From Sphingomonas sp. IW22 (GTDB taxonomy: Bacteria > Pseudomonadota > Alphaproteobacteria > Sphingomonadales > Sphingomonadaceae): 64,000 bases of DNA. Made by a program: the position numbers and the translations under genes. Under the pieces are notes generated by a model. That model saw only the letters and a program-made list of their open reading frames with translations, ran no database searches and was not told the origin of the DNA. The DNA lies in NCBI RefSeq assembly GCF_041321155.1, contig NZ_JBGGWB010000001.1, positions 1,550,001 through 1,614,000 on the forward strand, in the 5' to 3' direction. The stretch's first letter is position 1, and each line of letters opens with the position of its first letter. Of this stretch, positions 54,113 to 63,874 are shown piece after piece.

Positions 54113-56980
54113 ATGCGCCACTATAAAGTGGGTTTGCTGATCGGCACCATGTTGGCGGCGGTTCCGGCATTTGCGCAGGACGTGACAACACCCGGCGCAG
54201 GGCAAGCGCCCGCGACGCCGCAAGATCCATCACCAATCGCCGCGCAGGTAGGACCGGACAATGTCCCGGCCGAGGACATCGTCGTTACCGGCATCCGCAA
54301 CAGCTTGGCCAACTCGGCCCGCGTGAAGCGCGAGGCACAGCAGATCGTCGACAGCATCTCCGCCGAGGATGTCGGCAAGTTCCCTGACGCCAACATCTCG
54401 GAATCGCTTCAGCGTATCACCGGCGTTGCCATCGACCGCTCGGGTGGCGAGGGACAGTTCATCACCGTGCGTGGACTTGGTCCCGAATTCAACTCGGTGC
54501 TGGTCAACGGCCGGATCATGGCCACTGACAATCCCGGTCGTGAATTCTCCTTCGACGTGCTGTCGTCGAACATGATCCAGCGCACGGACGTGTTCAAATC
54601 CAGCGTGCCCGAGTTGCAGGAAGGCGGTATCGGCGCGACCGTCAACATCATCACCGCCCGGCCGCTGGACCAGCGCGAGGGATTCCACTTCTCCGGCTCC
54701 GTCGGCGGCATCTACGACACGATGCGCCAAAAGGTCGGGCCGGACGCCTCCGCCGTCGTGTCCTGGACCAATACCGACAAGACGTTCGGCGCGGTGCTTT
54801 CCGGCTCTTACACCAAACGCATGAATCAGGCCGATCAGATCGCGATCGACGGATGGATCAACGGCAGGCCGGACATCATTTCCATGATCGATGGCCAGCC
54901 GACACTGATAACGGGATCCGACCCGCGATATCCGGTGGAGGGCAACGTCAACGTGCCCCAAAGCCTTTATTATCAACGCGTGGAAGAAGAGCGGGAGCGG
55001 ATCAACGTCGCAGGATCGGTTCAATTCCGGCCCACCGATAATCTCGAAATCACTGTCGACGGCATCTATTCGAAGTTCGACGTGTCAGGCGTGGTCCGCA
55101 GAATGGATAATTTCCTGGCGGCGCCCTATTACGAGCCGACGTTCAATTCGAACGGTACTGTGACCAGCATGGGCATGATCGGCGCCGATTTTATCGGGCA
55201 ATACCCACAGTTTCTTGAGGAAAATCGTGACCGGCTGACCAATAACGGCCTGAACGCAAAGATCGATCACGTCTATAACCGGACGAACCGACAGTCCGAC
55301 AGCTATCAGATCGGTGGAAACATCAAGTGGAACCCGACCGAGGATGTCGAACTCCGGTTCGACGCTTCGATGACAGGTGCCAACCGGGCGTCGCCGAACC
55401 AATATCTCGTCATCGGCGCGCTGTTGCCGTACAGCTATCAGTTCGACGTGGACGGGGGGCAGGGATTGCCGACCGTGTCGTTCGACAACGCCATCATCAA
55501 CGATCCTGACCGGATGCGGCTGCACTACATGGCTGTCGATCGGAACACTTCCCGCGACCGGGGCTCGGAATTTCACTTCGACACCAAATATGATGTTCAG
55601 GATTCGATCCTGAAATCGGTGTTGATCGGTGGATCCTATACCGAACGGCGCAAGATCAATCGGTCGTTCAACAACAGCGATACGAATTGCACTTATTGCG
55701 GCTATCAGGTGCCGATCGCCGACGGTCTGTTGCAGGAATATGCATGGGGCGATCTGCTTGGCACGGGGAACGCGATACCTCCGACGCTGTTCGAATTCGA
55801 TGCCGACGCAATGATCGCCTATCTCAACGATCCGGCGACCCTGGCAATTCCGTCCAACGGTCGCACGCCGGAAGAACAAGCCGCGTTCGCCCAGCAGTTG
55901 CTTGCCTTGCCTGGTGGGCCGTTTGGCGTTCGCGAACAGCTTCGCGGGACGGTCAATGTCCAGGAAAAGCTTACCGCAGGCTATATCGCGATGCAGTTTG
56001 CGGGACCGAACTGGTCGGGCAATTTCGGCGTTCGCGTCATTCAGACGGACGTGATTTCGTCAGGCTTCGACACGCCCGTCACCAGCATCAACAACACGCC
56101 CGGTGACGATACGCTGCAATATACCTATGGTCCGGCAACGGCCATTTCGGTGCGGAACAGCTATATCAACGCGCTGCCGTCGGCGAACCTCAAGTTCAAT
56201 GTCACCGACAATTTCATCGCGCGTGCCGCCTTTTCACAGACGGTGACCAGGCCGACGCTGACCGATCTGGGCGTCAACAATGACTATGGCGGGCGTATTT
56301 CGGTACCGCTGTCCTCGGGCGGCAATCCCAACCTTCTGCCATTCCGATCGACCAATTACGATCTATCGGCCGAATGGTATCTGTCGTCGGTCAGCTATCT
56401 GAGCATCGGCGGCTTCTACAAGGACCTGAGCAACTTCCTCGAGCTACAGACGCTGCCGGTCGTGCGCTTCGGACGCACGTTCCAGGACACGCGCACGCGC
56501 AATGGGCAGACAGGCTATATCCGCGGGATCGAGGTCGGCGGGCAATATGCGTTCGACTGGCTGCCGGGCTTTGCATCCGGCTTTGGCGTCGCAGGCAACT
56601 ATACCTATGTCGACAGCAAGGTTGAGCGCGACCAGACACTGGCTGATTACGATTGCGGCTATAATGGCCTGTCGCCGCATTCCGCCAATGGCAGCGTCTT
56701 TTACGAAAAGTTCGGGATTTCGGCGCGCGCGTCGTACAATTGGCGTTCCGACTATCTGCGGTCCTGCCGATCAAGCCAGGGACGTCCGCGCAACCGCACT
56801 GCCTATGGCCAACTCGACTTCAGCCTCGGTTACGACCTTACCAACAATTTCCAGATATATGTACAGGGCGTAAACGTGACCAATCAAAAGGTGGATGAGT
56901 GGTCGGCGATCGAAGAACGCTACCTGCTGCTTGAGGAAACAGGCGCTCGCTACAACTTCGGCGTTCGCGTCAAGTTTTAA
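54113..56980 (+). CDS. TonB-dependent receptor (carbohydrate-type)
   Basis: 955 residues with a signal peptide (about 1-22, ending AFAQ). The TonB box is EDIVVTGIR (about 54-62). The plug domain (about 65-200) contains VDSISAEDVGKFPDANISES, here shortened to SAEDVGKFPDANI, and GEGQFITVRGLG. The barrel ends in YNFGVRVKF with a terminal Phe. Together with the LacI regulator, transporter and sugar enzymes nearby, it should import a glycoside or oligosaccharide across the outer membrane using TonB energy. Ribosome site GGGAGGA. A hairpin follows. The ligand cannot be read from sequence. Confidence 0.92.
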   Translation: MRHYKVGLLIGTMLAAVPAFAQDVTTPGAGQAPATPQDPSPIAAQVGPDNVPAEDIVVTGIRNSLANSARVKREAQQIVDSISAEDVGKFPDANISESLQRITGVAIDRSGGEGQFITVRGLGPEFNSVLVNGRIMATDNPGREFSFDVLSSNMIQRTDVFKSSVPELQEGGIGATVNIITARPLDQREGFHFSGSVGGIYDTMRQKVGPDASAVVSWTNTDKTFGAVLSGSYTKRMNQADQIAIDGWINGRPDIISMIDGQPTLITGSDPRYPVEGNVNVPQSLYYQRVEEERERINVAGSVQFRPTDNLEITVDGIYSKFDVSGVVRRMDNFLAAPYYEPTFNSNGTVTSMGMIGADFIGQYPQFLEENRDRLTNNGLNAKIDHVYNRTNRQSDSYQIGGNIKWNPTEDVELRFDASMTGANRASPNQYLVIGALLPYSYQFDVDGGQGLPTVSFDNAIINDPDRMRLHYMAVDRNTSRDRGSEFHFDTKYDVQDSILKSVLIGGSYTERRKINRSFNNSDTNCTYCGYQVPIADGLLQEYAWGDLLGTGNAIPPTLFEFDADAMIAYLNDPATLAIPSNGRTPEEQAAFAQQLLALPGGPFGVREQLRGTVNVQEKLTAGYIAMQFAGPNWSGNFGVRVIQTDVISSGFDTPVTSINNTPGDDTLQYTYGPATAISVRNSYINALPSANLKFNVTDNFIARAAFSQTVTRPTLTDLGVNNDYGGRISVPLSSGGNPNLLPFRSTNYDLSAEWYLSSVSYLSIGGFYKDLSNFLELQTLPVVRFGRTFQDTRTRNGQTGYIRGIEVGGQYAFDWLPGFASGFGVAGNYTYVDSKVERDQTLADYDCGYNGLSPHSANGSVFYEKFGISARASYNWRSDYLRSCRSSQGRPRNRTAYGQLDFSLGYDLTNNFQIYVQGVNVTNQKVDEWSAIEERYLLLEETGARYNFGVRVKF

Positions 56981-56988
56981 GGTGCACT

Positions 56989-57023
56989 GGCGTTTGCGTA
57001 GACCAGATGTTTACGCAAACGCC
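56989..57023 (+). terminator. Stem-loop after the TonB receptor gene
   Basis: Perfect 12-base arms (56989-57000 and 57012-57023) close an 11-base loop, starting nine bases after the stop. No T-run follows. Confidence 0.6.
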
Positions 57024-57111
57024 TGCGTTCCTCGAACACAGGTCGGCTGCACAGGAATCCCGGGATCATGTTGTCCGGCGTGCTGATATTCCTGCAATTC
57101 CCTTCCCGCTT

Positions 57112-58149
57112 TTATCGTAACAGGAGGTCGCGTCGGGAGCCGGTGTCGTTCCCCTCGACGGGCGCGGTGCTGCTCCGGACGATCAGTTCGTGGCGCAGCA
57201 TCACCTGTTCCACCGGTTCGGGCTCGCCACGCAGGATGCCCACCAGCAATTCGACCGCGCGGCGCCCGATCAGCCCCTTTGGCTGAGCCACCGTTGTCAG
57301 AGCGGGCTGAAAAAATGGTGCGAGCGGCAGGTCGTCGAACCCCACCACCGACACATGATCGGGGCAAGACAACCCCGCGCGGCTGATCGCACTAATCGCG
57401 CCCATCGCCATCTCGTCGCTGAAACAGAAAATCGCCGTCACGTCGCGCGCCAGCAATTCGCATGTCGAATCGAACGCCGATGCGGCCGAGTAATCCGCCA
57501 CACGCACATGCAGGTCGGACGACAGGTCATGACGCGCCGCCGCCAGCCGCGCGCCAGCCAGGCGATCGCGACTGATCGGGCTGATGGCCGGACCGGTGAT
57601 CACGCCGATCCGCCGGTGGCCCAGCGCGATCAGATATTCGATCGCGTCCCCGCTGGCGGCGGCATTGTCGATATGCACGCTCGGCACCCCCAGGTCGGGG
57701 CTGTATTCGCAACCGTTAACGACGGGGGCCGACGCGCCCAGCCGCCCCAGCAGCGGCTTCAGGCTGGCGGGCAACCGGTGGCCCAGGAAGATCAGCCCGT
57801 CCACCTCACGGCGGGAAAGCATTTCGGCATATTGGTCCTCGACATCGGGATCGTGTCGCGTGTCGCCCAGCACCACGGCATAGCCGGCGTCGCGCGCAGC
57901 CTCTTCAGCGCCGCGAATGACGCTGGCGAAAAAGGGATTCGAAATGTCGGGCACGGTCAGCAGGATCTTGGCCGCACGCAGCGTCCTGAGACTGCGCGCC
58001 GCGACGTTGGGTGAATATCCCAGCGCCTGAACGACTTCGAGCACGCGGCGGCGCGTTTCGGCCGCCACCCGCTCAGGCTGGCTCAACACGCGTGAGACCG
58101 TGGCGGTTGACACACCGGCAACCTCGGCGACCTGGATGATCGTGGTCAT
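57112..58149 (-). CDS. LacI family transcriptional regulator
   Basis: 345 residues. N-terminal helix-turn-helix: TTIIQVAEVAGVSTATVSRVLS (shortened here to VAEVAGVSTATVSRVL), with the hinge RVLEVVQALGYSPN. The periplasmic-binding-like core follows (about 60-330): ISNPFFASVIRGAEEAA, VDGLIFLGHRLP, HRRIGVITGP and VVGFDDLPLAPFFQP. It should bind a sugar and release the operator. It is divergent from the MFS gene; a TGTAA-N4-TTACA site lies in the 127-base gap. Convergent with the TonB receptor gene. Confidence 0.93.
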   Translation of the reverse strand: MTTIIQVAEVAGVSTATVSRVLSQPERVAAETRRRVLEVVQALGYSPNVAARSLRTLRAAKILLTVPDISNPFFASVIRGAEEAARDAGYAVVLGDTRHDPDVEDQYAEMLSRREVDGLIFLGHRLPASLKPLLGRLGASAPVVNGCEYSPDLGVPSVHIDNAAASGDAIEYLIALGHRRIGVITGPAISPISRDRLAGARLAAARHDLSSDLHVRVADYSAASAFDSTCELLARDVTAIFCFSDEMAMGAISAISRAGLSCPDHVSVVGFDDLPLAPFFQPALTTVAQPKGLIGRRAVELLVGILRGEPEPVEQVMLRHELIVRSSTAPVEGNDTGSRRDLLLR

Positions 58150-58194
58150 CCTGCCTTCATGTCGCTTGTGGCAGAAGGTGTCGACCGGTTTCGA

Positions 58195-58208
58195 TGTAAT
58201 CCTTTACA
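58195..58208. promoter_or_regulatory. LacI-type operator
   Basis: TGTAATCCTTTACA is an inverted repeat (TGTAA-N4-TTACA) like known LacI/PurR-class operators, which usually have a central CG. It lies 46 bases from the LacI start and overlaps the -35 hexamer of the divergent operon promoter. Confidence 0.6.
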
Positions 58209-58231
58209 TACGCTTTTGCGCTGCATAGGCT
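58203..58231 (+). promoter_or_regulatory. Candidate promoter of the sugar operon
   Basis: TTTACA (58203-58208) and TAGGCT (58226-58231) are spaced by 17 bases, 45 bases upstream of the MFS start codon. The -35 is the right half of the LacI-type palindrome, so repression by the regulator is plausible. Confidence 0.45.
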
Positions 58232-58276
58232 GACCATTGAAGAGCAGGGAAACTGCGTTCGGGGAGGACAAGGCGC

Positions 58277-59524
58277 ATGGTCGCTGCTGAAGGGGTGCCG
58301 CATTCGACGCGCCCAGTACCGGGAATGCTGACGGGGCGCCTCAGTGCCCTCATGTTCATGCAGTTTTTTGTCTGGGGTGCATGGAATGTCACCCTTGGGC
58401 TGGTCATGCAGACCGTTGGCATCGGCAACCTGATCGCCAACGCCTTTTCGGTGGGGCCGATCGCCTCAATCGCCGGATCATTCCTGCTCGGCATGGCGGC
58501 CGCGCGCTATCTCAGCCCCAAGATGCTGATGGTGATCCTGCACCTGGTCGGCGGCGTCATCCTGTTCGTGCTGCCGAGTTTGGTAACGCCGGAAAATGGC
58601 GACAGCTTTGTCTGGCTGCTGCTGGGCTATATGATCCTTTACATGCCGACCGTCGGGCTGGCGAACACCATTGCGCTGAAAAGCTTTGGCGAGCGGGTGG
58701 ACCGTTTCCCCTTTGTGCGCGCATTCGGTACGCTGGGCTGGATCGCGGCCGGGCTGATCATCGGCTGGGCGGGCCTGTCCGCCAGCCCACAGATCTTCAC
58801 CATCGCGGCGGTCGTATCGGTGGCGCTGGGCCTTTACAGCTTCACGCTGCCCAATGTTGAGCCGGATGCTCCGCGCGACGAAAGCATTGTCCGTCAGGTG
58901 CTGTGTGTCGAGGCGTTCGGCCTGATGAAGCAGCGCTCGTTCCTGATCTTCATCACCTGCGCTACGCTGATCTCGATCCCGCTGGCGATGTATTATGCCT
59001 ATGCGTCCCCCTATGTCGGCACGGCGGGGATTTCGAATGTCGGCGGCACGCTGGCCATCGGCCAGATGTCGGAACTGGCCTTCATGTTCTCGATGCCGTG
59101 GCTGTACCGCCGGTTCGGGGTGAAGCCGTTGCTGCTGGTGGGCATGGCCGCGTGGGCGGTTCGCTATGCATTGTTCGCGATTGGCGATGGCGGCGATTCG
59201 CTGTGGGCGATCTATCTGGGCGTGGCGCTGCACGGGGTCTGCTACGACTTCTTCTTCGTGGCCGGCGCGATCTATACCGGCACCATCGCCTCGCCCAAGG
59301 GTGTCAATGCACAGGCGCAAGGGATGCTGACGCTGTTTACCTATGGCGTGGGCATGCTGCTCGGCTCGCAGATCGGCGGGTTCCTGTACGCACAGCTGCC
59401 TGCCGACCCGACCATAGCCGACTGGCAGCAAATGTGGTGGTACCCCGCGATCGCCGCGGCTTTGATCGCCATCCTGTTCCAGTTGAGCTTCCGCGACGAC
59501 AGCAAGAAGGAGGTGCGGCCGTGA
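58277..59524 (+). CDS. MFS transporter, nucleoside:H+ symporter (NupG/XapB) family
   Basis: 415 residues, 12 predicted membrane segments. Blocks typical of the NupG-like family are LSALMFMQFFVWGAWNVTLG, KSFGERVDRFPFVRAFGTLGWI (here the core RFPFVRAFGTLGW) and YDFFFVAGAIYTG. In sphingomonads and Bacteroidetes such proteins sit in sugar loci and may carry sugars or glycosides rather than nucleosides. It starts the operon with SD GAGGACAAGG. The stop overlaps the next gene's GTG start by four bases. Confidence 0.88.
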   Translation: MVAAEGVPHSTRPVPGMLTGRLSALMFMQFFVWGAWNVTLGLVMQTVGIGNLIANAFSVGPIASIAGSFLLGMAAARYLSPKMLMVILHLVGGVILFVLPSLVTPENGDSFVWLLLGYMILYMPTVGLANTIALKSFGERVDRFPFVRAFGTLGWIAAGLIIGWAGLSASPQIFTIAAVVSVALGLYSFTLPNVEPDAPRDESIVRQVLCVEAFGLMKQRSFLIFITCATLISIPLAMYYAYASPYVGTAGISNVGGTLAIGQMSELAFMFSMPWLYRRFGVKPLLLVGMAAWAVRYALFAIGDGGDSLWAIYLGVALHGVCYDFFFVAGAIYTGTIASPKGVNAQAQGMLTLFTYGVGMLLGSQIGGFLYAQLPADPTIADWQQMWWYPAIAAALIAILFQLSFRDDSKKEVRP

Positions 59525-60594
59525 CCGCGATGAAGGGACCAGCCATTTTCCTGGCGCAGTTCATGGGCGATACCGCGCCGTTCGACACGCTGGACCACAT
59601 GGCCGAATGGGCAGCTGGTCTGGGCTATGTCGGTGTTCAGATTCCGTGCGACCCGCGCCTGATCGACGTAAAGCTGGCGGCGGAGAGCAAGACCTATTGC
59701 GACGACCTTCGCGGGCGTCTGGCGCAATTCGGTATCGAACCGACCGAATTGTCGACCCACCTTCAGGGGCAGCTGGTTGCCGTCCACCCCGCCTATGACA
59801 CGCTGTTCGACGGTTTCGCCCCCGCCGAAGTCCATGGCAAACCGGCTGAGCGGCAGGCATGGGCCGTCGAGCAGGTAAAGCTTGCCGCGCGCGCCAGTGC
59901 AAATCTGGGGCTGAACGCACATGCGACCTTCTCAGGCGCGCTGGCATGGCCCTATGTCTATCCGTGGCCCCAACGCCCGGCGGGGTTGGTTGAAGAGGCC
60001 TTTGCCGAACTGGCGCGGCGCTGGACGCCGATCCTCGACACGTTCGAGGATGCGGGTGTCGATTGCGCGTTCGAGATTCATCCCGGTGAGGATCTGCACG
60101 ACGGCGCGACCTGGGAACGCTTTCTGGCTGCGGTCGACAATCACCCGCGCGCGCGCATCCTGTTCGACCCTTCGCATTTCGTGCTGCAACAGCTCGATTA
60201 TCTCGACTTCATCGATCGCTATCACAACCGGATTTCGTGCTTCCACGTCAAGGATGCCGAATTCAATCCGAACGGCCGGACCGGCGTTTACGGCGGTTAT
60301 GAACGCTGGACCGACCGGGCCGGGCGTTTTCGCTCAACCGGTGACGGACATGTCGATTTTGGCGCCATTTTCAGTAAGATGGCACAATATGGCTATGGCG
60401 GATGGGCAGTTATCGAATGGGAATGCGCATTGAAGCGGGCGGAGGACGGCGCGCGTGAGGGCGCACCCTTCATTCGCGATCACATGATTCGCGTGACCGA
60501 ACGCGCCTTTGACGACTTTGCCGCAAGCGGGGTCGACCGGGCGGCGATCCGCGCATTGATGGGTCTGTCGCGCGACGGGGAGGATCGGGCATGA
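59521..60594 (+). CDS. Sugar phosphate isomerase/epimerase-like TIM-barrel protein
   Basis: 357 residues from GTG 59521 (GTGA overlap with the MFS gene). Xylose-isomerase-like AP endonuclease 2 fold. Metal-ligand Glu and Asp/His positions are visible: [30 protein letters not shown] and VIEWECAL. No signal peptide, so it is cytoplasmic. Partners include a Gfo/Idh dehydrogenase directly downstream (ATGA overlap). In C- or O-glycoside 3-keto pathways this type of protein acts as a 3-keto-sugar eliminase or isomerase; that role is inferred. Confidence 0.85.
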   Translation: MTAMKGPAIFLAQFMGDTAPFDTLDHMAEWAAGLGYVGVQIPCDPRLIDVKLAAESKTYCDDLRGRLAQFGIEPTELSTHLQGQLVAVHPAYDTLFDGFAPAEVHGKPAERQAWAVEQVKLAARASANLGLNAHATFSGALAWPYVYPWPQRPAGLVEEAFAELARRWTPILDTFEDAGVDCAFEIHPGEDLHDGATWERFLAAVDNHPRARILFDPSHFVLQQLDYLDFIDRYHNRISCFHVKDAEFNPNGRTGVYGGYERWTDRAGRFRSTGDGHVDFGAIFSKMAQYGYGGWAVIEWECALKRAEDGAREGAPFIRDHMIRVTERAFDDFAASGVDRAAIRALMGLSRDGEDRA

Positions 60595-61730
60595 GCCGGC
60601 AACCCCTTCGGCTGGGCATGGTCGGCGGCGGTGAGGGTGCCTTTATCGGCGCGATTCACCGCATGGCCGCCGCGCTGGACGGTGATTGGCGGCTCGTCGC
60701 GGGCGCGTTCAGCACCGATACGGGGCGCAACGAGCGGACCGGGGCGCAACTGGCGCTCGATCCCGCTCGCGTCTATCCCACGATAGACGCGATGCTGGCG
60801 GGCGAACAGGCACTCCCAGCCGACGAACGGATCGACGCCGTGGCGATCGTCACCCCCAACCACCTGCACGCGCCGATGGCGATCGCCGCGCTGGACGCGG
60901 GCTTTCATGTCTTTTGCGAAAAGCCGATGGCGATGAACGTGGCGGAGGCAGAGGCCATTGCCCGTTCGGCCAGCGCCAGCGGGCGGCATTTCGGCCTCGC
61001 CTTCACCTATAGCGGCTATCCGCTGGTCGAAGAGGCGCGCGCACGGATCGCGCGCGGCGACCTGGGCGACATTCGGCTGGTGCAGGTCGAATATCTGCAG
61101 GGCTGGCTGAGCCAACCGATCGACAATGACGGGAACAAGCAGGCCGAATGGCGCACCGATCCCGCACGCGCCGGGCTCGGCGGGTGTCTTGGCGATATCG
61201 GCACCCATGCCTTTCATCTGGCCGAACATGTCTCGGGCCTGCGCGTGGCGTCGGTGTCGGCGGATCTGTCGATCCATGTCCCCGGCCGGCGGCTGGATGA
61301 CGATGTCAACGCGCTGCTGCGGTTCGACGGCGAGGCGCGCGGCACGCTGAAGGCCAGTCAGGTGGCAGCGGGTGAGGAAAACGGCCTGAAGCTGCGCATC
61401 TACGGCTCGCTGGGCGGGCTGGAATGGGCACAGATGGAGCCGAACACGCTGACGCTGCGTTGGCTGGACCGTCCGGCAGAGGTCGTGCGCGCGGGCGGCC
61501 CCGGTCTTCAGGACGGCACTACGCGCCTGTTGCGGACGCCATCGGGCCACCCTGAAGGCTATGTCGAGGCCTTCGGCAATCTCTACCGTGCCTTTGCCGC
61601 CGCCATCCGGGGCGAGGACGGCCGCCGCTTTCCCGGGGTCGACGACGGATTGCGCACCATGCGCTTTGTCGAGTCGGTCGTCGCGAACGCGGCCTCGGAT
61701 CAAAAATGGACACCCATCAATCGGGGATAG
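60591..61730 (+). CDS. Gfo/Idh/MocA family sugar dehydrogenase
   Basis: 379 residues. The Rossmann N-domain starts [19 protein letters not shown]. The catalytic EKP motif is FCEKPMAMN (about 108-116), followed by [16 protein letters not shown] (active-site Asp/His). The C-domain is an open beta sheet. Family enzymes oxidise or reduce sugar hydroxyls with NAD(P), often at C3 of glycosides, or act on inositols. It is placed between a TIM-barrel enzyme and a cytochrome c gene in the LacI-controlled operon, supporting a role in sugar oxidation or re-reduction of a 3-keto product. Confidence 0.92.
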   Translation: MSRQPLRLGMVGGGEGAFIGAIHRMAAALDGDWRLVAGAFSTDTGRNERTGAQLALDPARVYPTIDAMLAGEQALPADERIDAVAIVTPNHLHAPMAIAALDAGFHVFCEKPMAMNVAEAEAIARSASASGRHFGLAFTYSGYPLVEEARARIARGDLGDIRLVQVEYLQGWLSQPIDNDGNKQAEWRTDPARAGLGGCLGDIGTHAFHLAEHVSGLRVASVSADLSIHVPGRRLDDDVNALLRFDGEARGTLKASQVAAGEENGLKLRIYGSLGGLEWAQMEPNTLTLRWLDRPAEVVRAGGPGLQDGTTRLLRTPSGHPEGYVEAFGNLYRAFAAAIRGEDGRRFPGVDDGLRTMRFVESVVANAASDQKWTPINRG

Positions 61731-61735
61731 ACTGA

Positions 61736-62116
61736 ATGACTTGCTTTACTCGTTGGGCAGGGGCGGCAATCGCCGCCACCGCATTTGTTACCATCACCAC
61801 GCCCGCCATGGGCCAGACTGCCGCCCCGCCCGCCTTTGCCGCGTGCAAGGCGTGCCACACCGTTGAAAAGGGTGCGCGCAGTGGCATCGGCCCCAACCTG
61901 CACGGCGTGGCGGGTCGGGACGCGGCATCGGTGCCGGGCTTCCGATATTCGACCGCGCTCAAGAACTCGAAGCTGACCTGGGACGATGCCTCGCTCGATG
62001 CGTTCATCGCTGCGCCGACCAAGAAGGTGCCGGGCACCCGCATGCCGATCGGCATGGCCGACCCCAAGAAGCGCGCCGCGATCATCGCCTATCTGAAAAA
62101 GGCGGGCGCGCAATGA
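61736..62116 (+). CDS. Exported class I cytochrome c
   Basis: 126 residues. Signal peptide to about residue 26 (ITTPAMG). Haem motif CKACH (Cys37, Cys40, His41) and axial Met in GTRMPIGM (about 99-106), with the classic GIGPNLHGVAGR and IAYLKK helices. It is a soluble mono-haem electron carrier in the periplasm. Within a sugar operon it is a likely electron acceptor for a periplasmic FAD sugar dehydrogenase. Five bases separate it from the upstream dehydrogenase gene. Confidence 0.92.
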   Translation: MTCFTRWAGAAIAATAFVTITTPAMGQTAAPPAFAACKACHTVEKGARSGIGPNLHGVAGRDAASVPGFRYSTALKNSKLTWDDASLDAFIAAPTKKVPGTRMPIGMADPKKRAAIIAYLKKAGAQ

Positions 62117-62129
62117 GCCCGGTGCGGCC

Positions 62130-63041
62130 ATGACGCTATCGCGCCGCACGCTGCTGGCTGCGGGGGCGGCATCCCCCGTCGCGATGGGGATCGCCGCAGC
62201 CCAGTCGCCAAAGTCGAATGCGGCGCGATTTTCGCTCGGATACGCTCCGCATGAGGGCAGCTTTGCAAGCCGGGGAGGCCTGATCGAACAGATCGCCTTC
62301 GCCGCCGATCAGGGCTTTACCGCGTGGGAGGATAACGAGGCACGCAACCGCCCCGTGGCCGAACAGACGCGCATGGCCAAGGCGCTGGCCGATCGCGGCA
62401 TGACGATGGGCGTTTTCGTCGCCAGCATGCCCAAATGGGCCGAATCGCGCCCCCGGCTGGGCGCCAATGACGGTGCGGAGCGAGAAGCGTTTCTGGCCGA
62501 TGTGCGAAGCGCGATCGACGTCGCCAAGCGGCTGAACGCGCGGCACATGACCGTGGTGACCGGCTTCATGGACCCCAGGGTGCCGGTCGAAATCCAGACC
62601 GGGCGCGTGATCGACGTAATGCGCCGCGCGGGAGACATCGTCGCTCCGCATGGGCTGGTGCTGGTGATGGAACCGCTCAACACCCGCACTGATCACCCCG
62701 GCGTCTACATGCAGGGCATCGCCCAGGGCTATGCCGTTGCACGCGGCGTGAACGGACCAGGGGTCAAGATATTGGCCGACCTGTATCATGAGCAGATCCA
62801 GTCCGGGAACCTGATCCCGACGCTGGATGCATGCTGGGACGAGGTCGGCTACATCCAGTTCGGCGACAATCCCGGTCGTAACGAACCGGGCAGCGGCGAA
62901 ATCAATTATGCCAATGTCGTCAAATGGTTGCGCTCTCGCCGCTATTCGGGCGTGATTGGCATGGAACATGGCAATTCGGCCAAGGATCGCGCGGGGGAAG
63001 AGCGGCTGATTGCCGCCTATCGCGCGATCGACAAGGCCTGA
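62130..63041 (+). CDS. Tat-exported TIM-barrel protein, hydroxypyruvate isomerase-like
   Basis: 303 residues. The twin-arginine signal SRRTLLAAGAAS precedes a hydrophobic stretch ending near AAAQS, so export in folded form is expected. The mature domain is a xylose isomerase-like TIM barrel: VMEPLNTRTDHPGVYM (Glu), LADLYHEQIQ (Asp/His), IQFGDNPGRNEPGSGEINY and GMEHGNS. This resembles hydroxypyruvate isomerase but is exported, so a role on periplasmic (3-keto) sugars is more likely than hydroxypyruvate. Metal-dependent. Confidence 0.85.
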   Translation: MTLSRRTLLAAGAASPVAMGIAAAQSPKSNAARFSLGYAPHEGSFASRGGLIEQIAFAADQGFTAWEDNEARNRPVAEQTRMAKALADRGMTMGVFVASMPKWAESRPRLGANDGAEREAFLADVRSAIDVAKRLNARHMTVVTGFMDPRVPVEIQTGRVIDVMRRAGDIVAPHGLVLVMEPLNTRTDHPGVYMQGIAQGYAVARGVNGPGVKILADLYHEQIQSGNLIPTLDACWDEVGYIQFGDNPGRNEPGSGEINYANVVKWLRSRRYSGVIGMEHGNSAKDRAGEERLIAAYRAIDKA

Positions 63042-63055
63042 GGAGAGGAAACAGG

Positions 63056-63874
63056 ATGCTCATCCGAACAGCGGCATGTCTGATGGTCGGCCTGGCCACG
63101 GTCGCTACGGCGCAGGAAAAGCCCGGCTTTACCGACACACCCGTGCTGCCCGACGGCAAATGGCGTGTGCATGACGCCGAACGCCCCGCACCTTCCGTCG
63201 TGACCCCGGCGGCAAATCCCGGCGGCGCGCCGTCGGACGCGGTGGTGCTGTTCGACGGCATCTCGCTCGACGCCTGGCGTGCGGAACGGACACCATGGAC
63301 CGTCGAAAACGGCGCGATGACCGTCCCGTCCCGCGCCCGCAGCGGCGGCGAGAACAATCTGATTTCCAAGCAGAGTTTTGGCGATGTCCAACTGCATCTG
63401 GAATTCCGGTCGCCGACGCCGCCGACCAAGAGCTCCCAGGATCGCGGGAACAGCGGCATCTGGTTCATGCAGCGCTACGAACTGCAAATCCTCGATGGCT
63501 ATCAGAACCCGACCTATGCCGACGGCACGGTCGGTGCCGTCTATGCCTGGAAACCGCCCTTGGCCAATGCATCGCGCCGCCCGGGCGAGTGGCAAAGCTA
63601 TGACGTGATTTTCGAACGCCCCCGCTTCGCCGCTGACGGATCGCTGGTCCGCCCGGCATATGTCACCGCCTTCCTGAACGGCGTGCTGGTCCAGAATCAT
63701 CAGGCGATGCTGGGCACCACGGTCTGGCGTCAGGTCGCGAAATATCAGGCTCATCCCGACGCGGCGCCGATCCAGCTTCAGGACCATGATTCGCCGGTGT
63801 CGTTCCGCAACATCTGGGTCCGTCCGCTGCCCGAAGCTGCCATTGGACAGGATCTGCCGGGAGAACGTAAATGA
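63056..63874 (+). CDS. Exported DUF1080 (3-keto-disaccharide hydrolase) protein
   Basis: 272 residues from ATG 63056 with an AGGAGAGGAA ribosome site. Signal peptide about 1-20 (LMVGLATVATAQ). The DUF1080 jelly-roll domain shows VVLFDGISLDAWRAE, WTVENGAMTV, ISKQSFGDVQLHLEFR, RGNSGIWFMQRYELQILD and SFRNIWVRPL. Members hydrolyse 3-keto-glycosides or bind glycans; annotation in databases as a 3-keto-disaccharide hydrolase stems from family studies. It fits downstream of a C3-oxidising system. The stop overlaps the next gene (ATGA). Confidence 0.88.
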   Translation: MLIRTAACLMVGLATVATAQEKPGFTDTPVLPDGKWRVHDAERPAPSVVTPAANPGGAPSDAVVLFDGISLDAWRAERTPWTVENGAMTVPSRARSGGENNLISKQSFGDVQLHLEFRSPTPPTKSSQDRGNSGIWFMQRYELQILDGYQNPTYADGTVGAVYAWKPPLANASRRPGEWQSYDVIFERPRFAADGSLVRPAYVTAFLNGVLVQNHQAMLGTTVWRQVAKYQAHPDAAPIQLQDHDSPVSFRNIWVRPLPEAAIGQDLPGERK

